The translations under genes and the position numbers were made by a program. Below, one piece after another: positions 48,245-54,651 of a stretch of 54,651 nt of DNA; the first letter of the stretch is position 1, and each line of letters begins with the position of its first letter. The notes under the pieces were generated by a model, which was not told the DNA's origin, searched no databases, and worked only from the letters and a program-made list of their open reading frames with translations. This DNA is from a virus, in IMG/VR virus record IMGVR_UViG_3300032240_000649, positions 1 to 54,651 of that record; one strand, 5' to 3'.

Positions 48245-48292
48245 TTGCAGCCTTGAAAATTTAATGTACAATTAAACCACTGCAACCCGCAG
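48245..48292 (+). promoter_or_regulatory. Promoter-operator cassette E
   Basis: -35 TTGCAG (48245-48250), 16 bases, -10 TACAAT (48267-48272). Palindrome TTTAA-N7-TTAAA at 48260-48276. 5' hairpin CTGC-N5-GCAG (48280-48292). No inverted repeat precedes this copy, but GAATATTTTC does. Confidence 0.8.
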
Positions 48293-48313
48293 GCAACATT
48301 GAAGGACAGCGAA

Positions 48314-48508
48314 ATGACACAAGAAATCGAAACAACCATCTACACCGAAGACGACGTGCGCTTGCATGTCAGCGAGTGGGACGATGGTGGCGCATGGATT
48401 CGCCTCAGCGCCCGCCACGGCTCGATGTCCACGGCTCTGACCCGTGCCGAGGCCGAGCAATTGTTGGCTGGCCTGCAAGCCGTCTTGGCCAAAGAGGTGG
48501 CAGCATGA
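48314..48508 (+). CDS. Small protein behind cassette E (64 aa)
   Basis: Unknown. It is predicted as a small beta hairpin domain plus helix (TTIYTEDDVRLHVSEWDDGG, then STALTRAEAEQLLAGLQAVL). The opening resembles small DNA-mimic or regulatory proteins in its acidity, but no family is recognised. Leader end AAGGACAGCGAA precedes ATG 48314. It ends with the GGTGGCAGCATGAA junction. Confidence 0.7.
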   Translation: MTQEIETTIYTEDDVRLHVSEWDDGGAWIRLSARHGSMSTALTRAEAEQLLAGLQAVLAKEVAA

Positions 48509-48711
48509 ACTACGGTCAATGGCACGAGGTGTTCACCAACAAGGTCAAGGGCTACGATTGGCACACATGCCGTCGCGCCTTGTTCGATTGCCACGACACG
48601 CTGGCGCTGCATAAGGACCTGTCGACCGACGACGCCTACTACATCAAGCTGTGGGCCGAGATCGACGCCCTGCGCGAACGTCAACTCAAACTCTCAAAGG
48701 TGGCAGCATGA
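48505..48711 (+). CDS. Small protein (68 aa)
   Basis: MNYGQWHEVFTNKVKGYDWH, then CRRALFDCHDTLALHKDL and KLWAEIDALRERQLKLSKVA is predicted helical, unknown. ATGA-coupled on both sides; both of its ends lie in copies of the GGTGGCAGCATGAA junction repeat. Confidence 0.7.
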   Translation: MNYGQWHEVFTNKVKGYDWHTCRRALFDCHDTLALHKDLSTDDAYYIKLWAEIDALRERQLKLSKVAA

Positions 48712-48851
48712 ACAAGCACGAGATCGACGAAATGATGCGTCATTTACCAAGCCAGCAGCGCGAAGAAACATTGATTGAACGCTGTATAATTGGTACAATG
48801 TTCATTGTGTTTTTGGTATTGCTGATGATGCTGCCCGAGCTGTATCGATAA
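48708..48851 (+). CDS. Small single-TM membrane protein (47 aa)
   Basis: A charged N-terminus (MNKHEIDEMMRHLPSQQREE) is followed by one hydrophobic segment (CIIGTMFIVFLVLLMMLPEL). It is probably an inner-membrane peptide; such early phage peptides may affect the host envelope or superinfection. Function is inferred only from shape. Confidence 0.65.
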   Translation: MNKHEIDEMMRHLPSQQREETLIERCIIGTMFIVFLVLLMMLPELYR

Positions 48852-48995
48852 CCGAACCAAAACCGAATCGGTTCCCCCGACCGCAGAACAAAACGGGGGC
48901 CAAAGAATACTTAAAGCGATCCGAAAGCGAAGAGAAACCGAATCGGTTTCGACCAGCACAAGGGGCTGGGATCACAAAACAAATCGGAGAGCCAC
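48852..48995. other. 144-base non-coding gap with two large palindromes
   Basis: This gap between the accessory island and the packaging genes has no open gene. It holds AACCGAATCGGTT at 48861-48873 and a 17-base version, GAAACCGAATCGGTTTC, at 48934-48950 (centres 75 bases apart), with a half-site at 48850. It may be an origin, operator or packaging-control region. GGAGAG at 48987-48992 belongs to the next gene. Confidence 0.7.
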
Positions 48996-49208
48996 ATGGC
49001 AGAACGCATCTACATCGTCCACGGTCCCCAAGGGACCCGCCTCGTCAAAGCCAGCTTGCGCCAGCAGGCATTGAGCCACGTCGCAAACAGCACCTTTGCC
49101 ATTTGCGTCGCATCACAGGACGACCTCGTGAAGGCCATCACGGCTGGGACCAAGATCGAGCAATATCGCGCACCAGAGCAGGCCGACCTGCTTGATGCAG
49201 CCGAATAG
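48996..49208 (+). CDS. Small protein before terminase (70 aa)
   Basis: AERIYIVHGPQGTRLVKASL, then RQQALSHVANSTFAICVASQ and AGTKIEQYRAPEQADLLDAA: a small alpha/beta protein of a type often found before terminase genes in Burkholderiales phages; function unknown. GGAGAG precedes the ATG. A short gap with CGAATCGGTT (49209-49218) follows. Confidence 0.75.
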   Translation: MAERIYIVHGPQGTRLVKASLRQQALSHVANSTFAICVASQDDLVKAITAGTKIEQYRAPEQADLLDAAE

Positions 49209-49255
49209 CGAATCGGTTACGATAACGGCAAGATCAACGGACGAGGACTACGGTC

Positions 49256-49867
49256 ATGCCAGAAACCGCCGCAAAGCCACCAAAACGAGCCACAGCAGCT
49301 CAAACGCCCAAGGCTAAGGCCAAGGGTGCAGCAACGCCCGCGAGCGCCCCAAAAGCCCAAAAGAAGATGGGAGCACCAAAAGGATCGGGATCAAAGTACA
49401 CCGAACAGATAGCAGACCAGATCTGTGACCTCGTTTCCAATGGAGTCAATCTAAGAGCGGTATGCCGTATGCAGGGTATGCCAGCATGGCGGACGGTTTA
49501 CGATTGGGTGGTGGCAAAGCCTGACTTTGCCGCACGCCTCGCGCGCGCCAGAGAGATGGGTTACGACGCCTTGGCAGAGGAGGCCCTCGAAATCAGCAAC
49601 ACGCCGGTGATGGGCCAGAAGCAGGTGATGGGTGACAACAAGACCTACACCACGGTCGAGGACATGCTTGGCCACCGCAAGCTCCAGATCGAGACGCGCC
49701 TCAAGCTGTTGGCCTGCTGGGACCCTTCCAAGTACGGCAGCCGCACCACGCTGGCCGGTGACGCCAAGAACCCGGTGGTGATCGACGCGGCCAAGGAAGC
49801 CAAGGACCTGCTCGACGCCTTACTGGCCAACGTCGAGCTGACCAAGCAGGCCAAGGTCAATGGCTGA
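49256..49867 (+). CDS. Terminase small subunit (203 aa)
   Basis: DNA-recognition part of the packaging motor. After a basic, disordered Ala/Lys/Pro tail (1-45), residues about 50-95 form the helix-turn-helix region (QICDLVSNGVNLRAVCRMQG, then MPAWRTVYDWVVAKPDFAAR). The conserved segment ARAREMGYDALAEEALEISN and a C-terminal oligomerisation helix follow. The pattern matches Sf6/P22-like small terminases. It overlaps the large subunit gene by eight bases. Confidence 0.88.
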   Translation: MPETAAKPPKRATAAQTPKAKAKGAATPASAPKAQKKMGAPKGSGSKYTEQIADQICDLVSNGVNLRAVCRMQGMPAWRTVYDWVVAKPDFAARLARAREMGYDALAEEALEISNTPVMGQKQVMGDNKTYTTVEDMLGHRKLQIETRLKLLACWDPSKYGSRTTLAGDAKNPVVIDAAKEAKDLLDALLANVELTKQAKVNG

Positions 49868-51278
49868 GGTCATCGACTTCTTAAAAGACCCCAAGGTTCA
49901 GAAGAGCCTAGACATTGTCGACCCTTTTTACCGCCTTGCATGGGCATGGCGCATGACGTGGCTCAAGAAGCAGCACGACCACCAGACCCTACCACCGGGC
50001 GAGTGGTGGAGCATCTGGCTGCTGCTGGCCGGTCGTGGAGCCGGTAAAACGCGCACAGCGGCCGAGCAAATCGCGTGGTGGGCCTACACCATGCCCGAGA
50101 CCCGTTGGCTCGTTGCAGCCCCTACCAGCGCCGACGTGAAGGCAACCTGCTTTGAGGGTGACTCCGGCCTGCTGAACATCATCCCGGCCCCGCTGGTGGC
50201 CGACTACAACAAGCAGTACCACGAGCTGCGCCTGCACAACGGCAGCCTGATCAAGGGCATCCCGGCGTCCGAGCCTGAGCGCTTCCGGGGGCCGCAGTTC
50301 CATGGGGGCTGGTGCGACGAGCTGGCTGCGTGGGACTACCTGCAAGAGGCGTGGGACCAGATCCAGTTCGGCATGCGACTGGGTAAGCGCACGCGCCTGA
50401 TCTGCACCACCACGCCCAAGCCCAAGGACCTGATCATCGAGCTGATAGGGCGCGAGGGCGACGACGTGGTGATGACCACGGCCTCGACCTACACCAACCT
50501 CGACAACCTGTCCGACAACTTCCGCAAACAGATCTTGTCCTATGAGGGCACGACGCTGGGGCGGCAGGAGATTTACGCCGAGATCATCGACCCTGAAGAG
50601 GGCGGCATCGTCAAGCGCGACATGTTCAAGCTGTGGCCAGCCGGGAAAGAGTTCCCGCGCTTCGAGTACATCCTGCAAAGCTATGACGTGGCCACGTCTG
50701 AGAAGGTCCAGAACGACCCGACGGCCTGCATCACGTTCGGCGTGTTCAAGCCTGTGGACGGTCCGATGTCGGTCATGGTGATCGACTGCTGGCAAGAGCG
50801 CATGCAGTACCCGGACCTGCGCCCCAAGGTCATCGACGAGTATGAGACCGTCTTCGGCGAGGGCAAGGACCGCAAGCGCGTGGACCTGCTGCTGATTGAG
50901 GACAAGAGCGCGGGCATCAGCCTGATCCAAGACCTGCAACGCGCCCACCTGCCCGTGCGTGCTTACAACCCGGGGCGGGCCGACAAGACCCAGCGCCTGA
51001 ACATCGTGTCCAACATCATCGCCCGTGGCCGGGTGTGGATACCCGAGAGCGACAAGCGCAAGGGCTACGTCAAGGACTGGGCCGAGGGCTTCGTGAGCCA
51101 GATCTGCTCGTTCCCCGAGACCACCCACGACGACCTTGTGGACGCCTGCACGCAGGCCCTGCGCTACCTGCGCGACGCTGGCTGGCTGGACATTGACCCG
51201 CCGCCCAATGACGCGTGGGACGAGGATGACTACGCCGACACCGGCCGAGTAAGGAGGGTAAACCCGTATGCAATCTGA
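49860..51278 (+). CDS. Terminase large subunit (472 aa)
   Basis: ATP-driven packaging motor with nuclease. Walker A is LAGRGAGKT (residues 56-64), Walker B with catalytic Glu is FHGGWCDE (147-154), and the coupling motif is ICTTTPKP. The C-terminal RNase H-like nuclease shows acidic residues in QSYDVATSEK, LLIEDKSAG and HDDLVDACTQ. The length is normal for the family. Phylogeny would be needed to infer the packaging mechanism. It overlaps the following small gene by 11 bases. Confidence 0.95.
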   Translation: MAEVIDFLKDPKVQKSLDIVDPFYRLAWAWRMTWLKKQHDHQTLPPGEWWSIWLLLAGRGAGKTRTAAEQIAWWAYTMPETRWLVAAPTSADVKATCFEGDSGLLNIIPAPLVADYNKQYHELRLHNGSLIKGIPASEPERFRGPQFHGGWCDELAAWDYLQEAWDQIQFGMRLGKRTRLICTTTPKPKDLIIELIGREGDDVVMTTASTYTNLDNLSDNFRKQILSYEGTTLGRQEIYAEIIDPEEGGIVKRDMFKLWPAGKEFPRFEYILQSYDVATSEKVQNDPTACITFGVFKPVDGPMSVMVIDCWQERMQYPDLRPKVIDEYETVFGEGKDRKRVDLLLIEDKSAGISLIQDLQRAHLPVRAYNPGRADKTQRLNIVSNIIARGRVWIPESDKRKGYVKDWAEGFVSQICSFPETTHDDLVDACTQALRYLRDAGWLDIDPPPNDAWDEDDYADTGRVRRVNPYAI

Positions 51279-51435
51279 TGAGACCCAAGTGCCACCGGCC
51301 AAGGTGGAGATGTGCGCCAACCGGTTCGAGTTGGTCAGTGGCTGGCAGCAGCCGCTCGACAAGGACTGGGCGCGGCAAATGTTTGAGACGTGGCTGGCGC
51401 AGCGTGATGGACTTGACAAGCCGCAACGATTATGA
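51268..51435 (+). CDS. Small protein after terminase (55 aa)
   Basis: ATG 51268 lies eight bases after AAGGAGGG inside the end of the terminase gene. The product (MQSDETQVPPAKVEMCANRF, then ELVSGWQQPLDKDWARQMFE) is unknown. The strong ribosome site and tight fit before the next gene support it. Confidence 0.7.
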   Translation: MQSDETQVPPAKVEMCANRFELVSGWQQPLDKDWARQMFETWLAQRDGLDKPQRL

Positions 51436-51461
51436 TTAAGGGAAAGTGAAAGGACACCACC

Positions 51462-54400
51462 ATGGCTGATGAAATTCGGGCGCTAGACCCAACGATCCGC
51501 GAGCGGCTGTCGTCCGGGCTTCAGCAGGGCATGGAGGGTCTGGGCATGGACCGCTACAAGGCCCGCCAACGAGCGCAGACGGTTATGGGCGGCGAGAGCA
51601 GCAACCTGCCAATGGGCATGGGCATTGCCGACTTCGTGCCCTTCATTGGGACCACCATGGGCGCTGAGGAAGGCGCTCACGATCTGGGCAAGGCCTACGA
51701 CGCGGCCAAGCGCGGCGACTACATCGATGCGGCGGCCAACACGGTCGGGGCTGCGGCAGGGCTGATCCCCGGCGCGGCAGGCACGGTCAAGGCAGGCAAG
51801 GCGGCCATCAAGAAGCTCAAGGCCATGGAGCTGCCCAAGCTAAAGCCAATCGAAACCGATTCGGTTCCCAAGCGCCAGTCATTGAAAGAGTGGCACGCAG
51901 CCGGTGGCGGCATACCGACCAGCCACAAGGACCGGGCGGACGTCTGGCATCAGAAGGTCCAGCGCTTTGCAGCCGGTGGCGAGGTCTACAACACCGTGCC
52001 CGACATGAGCGACGGCGGCGAGATCATCGACGGCCCGGCTTATGCCAAAGGCGGCGCGGTGACCAAGGTAGCCAAGGACGTCATCGAGGGCGTGGTCGAC
52101 GCCGTCAAGCCAATGGTCGACCGCATCAACATGCACTACAAGGACGTGACCAAGCGCATCCCCGAGCTGCAAGAAGGTGCCCAGAAGATCAAAGACGAGG
52201 AGATGACCCGCGCCCAATATGAGAAGCTGGTCAACAAGTACAAGCCCGTCAAGCCCTACGAATTCATTCCCAAGCCCGCGACCCGCGAGGAGGCCGTCAA
52301 CGCCCTGACGTCGGACAAGCGCGACCTGTACGGCACGCCATCGAGCATGCTCAATGCTGGCCATCCCGTGGGCTTGCGCCTTGACATCCCGGCCTACAGC
52401 GACCACGGCGTGTGGGTTCCGGCCATCCACCAGCAGGACGCTGGCTTTGGTGCTGGAGAGCGCATTGGGTACGAGAGCATCGCCTCGGTGCTGGACCCGC
52501 GCTTTGGCATGGTCGAGAAGGGCGCACTGAACATCGCCGCCGGTAAGCCCAAGGCCACCATTGCCACGATCAAGGGCAACTGGAACCCGATGGACCAAGA
52601 GGCCGCACTGGCCCGCGCCCAAGAGTACCTCGATCACCCCGAGTGGGCGCAGGTGGGCATGGACCCCGAGCGCCACAGCTACTTCTACGACCGCCGCACC
52701 ATGCAGCCCGTCGTAGGGGCCGAGGAGGCCATTCAAGTCGGCCCGCTGGTGCTGGCCCGCAAGCCGCAGTACGGCAACAAGAAGGACTACAAGTACGCCG
52801 GTGGTGGCGCGATCAAGCGCATGGCCAAGAGCGCAATCGAGAGCGCAGCCGAGGCCGCTGGCATGAAGGCTCCGGTCACCGCAGCCAAAGACCTGACGAC
52901 CCTGCAAGACTTCCACACGTCACTGGGTGACGAGGTCCGACGCCGCGCCACCGAAGCCAAGAAGCAAATGGACGCCTTCGACTACAAGTACGACAAGGGC
53001 CAGCGCGTGTTCACTGAGGACAGCGCCAAGAAAAACAGAGCGCCTTACGAGATCATTGAGCGCTACCGCCACGGCAACCAACTGATGTGGGAAGGCGAGC
53101 CGTGGAACAGCAAGAAGATCATGGACCCTGAGACGGGCAAGGCCAAGCGCACGCCATACGAGCCGGGCTACCGCGTCCGGGGCGAGATGGGCGAAATGAT
53201 TTTGCCCGAGACCGCCATCAAGGGCGACGTTGAAATGGCCGGTGGCGGTGCAGCCAAGAAGGGCGCAAAGGAAGTCATCGAGGCTGGCGTCAAGGGCGTC
53301 AAGAGGTTGCTGGGCATGGCCGATGAGGCACCCAAGGGCGTCGAGCCTATCGTGGTCCGCACCCCAGAAGAACGGGCCGTGATTGAGAAGTTTGGCCAGA
53401 AGCAAGAGCAAGAGGCCGCTCGACAGAAGAAGGTCGAGAAGATGGCCAGTGAGAGTGCAGGCCAAAGCCCAGAGGCACAAGCGGCAAAGCCCGCCAAGTC
53501 AAAGGGGCCGCGCACCAAGGTCGAGGCAGACACCTACCGCAAGATGGCCGAGAGCCAAGGCGACGAGGCCGTGCTCAAAGCAGCCCGCGCCGGTGAGCAC
53601 CTCAAGCCCACCAACACCGGTTACGTTGGCGCACCCCGCACCGTGACCAGCGGCCAAGGCCTTGGAGCCATGCGCCGTGGCATCGACAAAGACTTTGCCG
53701 ACTCGGTCGAGGCCGTCAAACTGGCAGACCCCGAGCGGCTGGGCACATGGTACGACCGTGCCAAGCAGGGCATCGCCGAGAGCGTCGAGCCGTATCAGCT
53801 CAACCGCGCATTGGAGCAGCACGGCGTCTACTCCGCTGGCGTCAGCCCCGAGTCAGAATTAGGGTTTGCCCTAAAGCATTTGAACAGCCGCGTGGCCGGT
53901 ATTCCCGAGATGGCCTACCGTGGCGCACCGATGCGCACGCTGGATGAGGCTGTAGCTGAGGGCCGCCCGGTCAAAATGGGCTTCAAGATCGGCGAGTACG
54001 CCAACAAGAACGACCCGCGCATTCCCAACGAGGGCCTGTTTGGCGTGAACGACTTCCGCCGCGCCCAAGGTATGGGCTACACCGACCCGCAGGGCAACCC
54101 GTGGAAGGCTGGCGTGTCCGAGACCATGCACCCGTTCATGGACGCCGAGACCGCCTTGCAGGTGGACCGCGCCAACAAAGCCGGGACCGGTGGCCGCACC
54201 GACTGGGCTGGCCCCCACATTCAAGAGGTGCCGTGGGTTTACGGCAAGGGCCAAGACCTGTACAGCCGGGGCAAGAAGGGCCGCTACGGTGGCGACGAGC
54301 TGGAAGGCATCAAATCGGCCCTGCAAGACGCAAACAACACCGCCCGCGACTACATGTACAAGCACGCAGCCACGGCCACGCACGAGGCCGTTCCCGGCGC

Positions 54401-54651
54401 AAGGCTGGGCCACGTCCGCCAAGTGTTTGACATGACGCCCGAAGAGAAGCTGGAGTACGGCAGGCGCGGCCGCTGGGACTTGCCATCGCCAGAGTCAGCA
54501 CTGAACGAATACCCGGACGTGGGCGCAAGCAACCGCGACATCTTGTACGGTGCGTTGGGATACCGCCAGCTTCCATCACGGGAGACCATGAGCGGTCTGT
54601 ACACCAACAGCCTTGGTGGTGTTGAAAACAACCCCATGACTATGGCCCGGC
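51462..54651 (+). CDS. Polyvalent virion-type protein, N-terminal part (continues at 1-911)
   Basis: About 1325 residues in total. Residues 40-100 are Gly/Ala-rich and hydrophobic (IADFVPFIGTTMGAEEGAHD, then VGAAAGLIPGAAGTVKAGKA). Motifs AAGGG, FAAGGE, YAGGG and MAGGG recur at about 146, 167, 446 and 590. Residues 265-445 form a compact domain (NAGHPVGLRLDIPAYSDHGV to VGPLVLARKPQYGN) of the kind called large polyvalent-protein domain in environmental phages. Further regions are Lys/Glu-rich linkers and domains near 760-1000 (MAYRGAPMRTLDEAVAEGRP may be ADP-ribosyltransferase-like in wording, unproven). It lies between terminase and portal genes and is perhaps packaged and ejected. Start ATG 51462, with GAAAGGACACC upstream. 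Confidence 0.8.
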   Translation, partial: MADEIRALDPTIRERLSSGLQQGMEGLGMDRYKARQRAQTVMGGESSNLPMGMGIADFVPFIGTTMGAEEGAHDLGKAYDAAKRGDYIDAAANTVGAAAGLIPGAAGTVKAGKAAIKKLKAMELPKLKPIETDSVPKRQSLKEWHAAGGGIPTSHKDRADVWHQKVQRFAAGGEVYNTVPDMSDGGEIIDGPAYAKGGAVTKVAKDVIEGVVDAVKPMVDRINMHYKDVTKRIPELQEGAQKIKDEEMTRAQYEKLVNKYKPVKPYEFIPKPATREEAVNALTSDKRDLYGTPSSMLNAGHPVGLRLDIPAYSDHGVWVPAIHQQDAGFGAGERIGYESIASVLDPRFGMVEKGALNIAAGKPKATIATIKGNWNPMDQEAALARAQEYLDHPEWAQVGMDPERHSYFYDRRTMQPVVGAEEAIQVGPLVLARKPQYGNKKDYKYAGGGAIKRMAKSAIESAAEAAGMKAPVTAAKDLTTLQDFHTSLGDEVRRRATEAKKQMDAFDYKYDKGQRVFTEDSAKKNRAPYEIIERYRHGNQLMWEGEPWNSKKIMDPETGKAKRTPYEPGYRVRGEMGEMILPETAIKGDVEMAGGGAAKKGAKEVIEAGVKGVKRLLGMADEAPKGVEPIVVRTPEERAVIEKFGQKQEQEAARQKKVEKMASESAGQSPEAQAAKPAKSKGPRTKVEADTYRKMAESQGDEAVLKAARAGEHLKPTNTGYVGAPRTVTSGQGLGAMRRGIDKDFADSVEAVKLADPERLGTWYDRAKQGIAESVEPYQLNRALEQHGVYSAGVSPESELGFALKHLNSRVAGIPEMAYRGAPMRTLDEAVAEGRPVKMGFKIGEYANKNDPRIPNEGLFGVNDFRRAQGMGYTDPQGNPWKAGVSETMHPFMDAETALQVDRANKAGTGGRTDWAGPHIQEVPWVYGKGQDLYSRGKKGRYGGDELEGIKSALQDANNTARDYMYKHAATATHEAVPGARLGHVRQVFDMTPEEKLEYGRRGRWDLPSPESALNEYPDVGASNRDILYGALGYRQLPSRETMSGLYTNSLGGVENNPMTMAR
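51854..51866. repeat. AACCGATTCGGTT palindrome inside polyvalent gene
   Basis: A 13-base perfect inverted repeat around a central T, the opposite-strand equivalent of the AACCGAATCGGTT copies at 40490-40502, 48861-48873 and 48936-48948. Confidence 0.8.
54529..54651. repeat. Right copy of 123-base terminal direct repeat
   Basis: Identical to bases 1-123; see that entry. Joining 54528 to 1 restores one uninterrupted reading frame. Confidence 0.95.

Noticed and set aside
48861-48950. GANTC methylation control through CCGAATCGG palindromes
   Set aside because: GAATC is inside the palindrome, but GANTC is too short and frequent to explain the 13-17 base conservation, and the host is not known to be an alphaproteobacterium.
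49989-51419. 476-codon leftward open frame opposite the terminase gene
   Set aside because: The terminase has intact Walker and nuclease motifs; the opposite frame has a Leu/Val/Asp/His composition typical of a complement of GC-rich coding DNA.

Overview
The window is one complete tailed-phage genome of about 54.5 kb. Bases 1-123 are repeated exactly at 54529-54651, and the long gene that starts at 51462 runs off the right end and continues in frame at base 1 to 911. The sequence is therefore a circularly closed contig (about 54,528 unique bases) opened inside a gene. The large portal, scaffold, SU10/P22-type adaptor proteins, gp10-like tail hub and ejection-type proteins, with no tape measure, sheath or major tail protein, indicate a podovirus of a Gram-negative host. 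Gene families such as DUF1376, RusA, the Ref-like HNH nuclease and DUF6321 resemble those of Burkholderiales phages, so a freshwater betaproteobacterium is my best, low-confidence, guess at the host. There is no integrase and no DNA polymerase. I saw no tRNA and no CRISPR array.

Layout. (1) 48996-51435: packaging (small gene, TerS, TerL, small gene). (2) 51462 across the join to 911: a 1325-residue polyvalent virion-type protein, followed by one leftward gene (912-1121). (3) 1176-9612: head module with portal, small genes, a GroES-like co-chaperonin, scaffold, decoration-like protein, major capsid and a Lys/Gly-rich repeat protein. (4) 9657-18839: adaptor with an inserted discoidin-like domain, zinc protein, two large fibre proteins and fibre-associated small proteins. 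(5) 18894-20575: lysis (membrane proteins, 3-TM holin, M15 endolysin). (6) 20588-36775: second adaptor, fibre protein, gp10-like hub, a ferritin-like di-metal protein, and a set of very large internal/ejection proteins ending in a glucosaminidase-type lysin. Hairpins, one of them a good terminator, close this module. (7) 36866-39993, leftward: a recombination/replication operon with SSB and two PD-(D/E)XK-type nuclease candidates. (8) 40114-44613, rightward: a YdaS/Cro-like regulator, DUF1376 initiator, primase zinc finger, SF4 helicase, RusA, small proteins and a RecA-dependent-type nuclease, nearly all overlapping. (9) 44635-48995: an accessory island of small operons.

The most striking feature is in region 9. 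Five promoters share one design: AT-rich upstream DNA, a -35 box (weak in one copy), a 16-base spacer carrying a palindrome TTTAA-N7-TTAAA, a -10 box, and then a small hairpin at the predicted 5' end of the transcript. They head transcription units that include a papain-like candidate, an ArdC-like metallopeptidase and several unknown small proteins. This looks like a phage-specific regulon, probably for early host take-over or counter-defence. A second dispersed element, the palindrome AACCGAWTCGGTT, occurs in the initiator gene, twice in the gap before the packaging genes and once in the polyvalent gene, and could mark an origin or control site.
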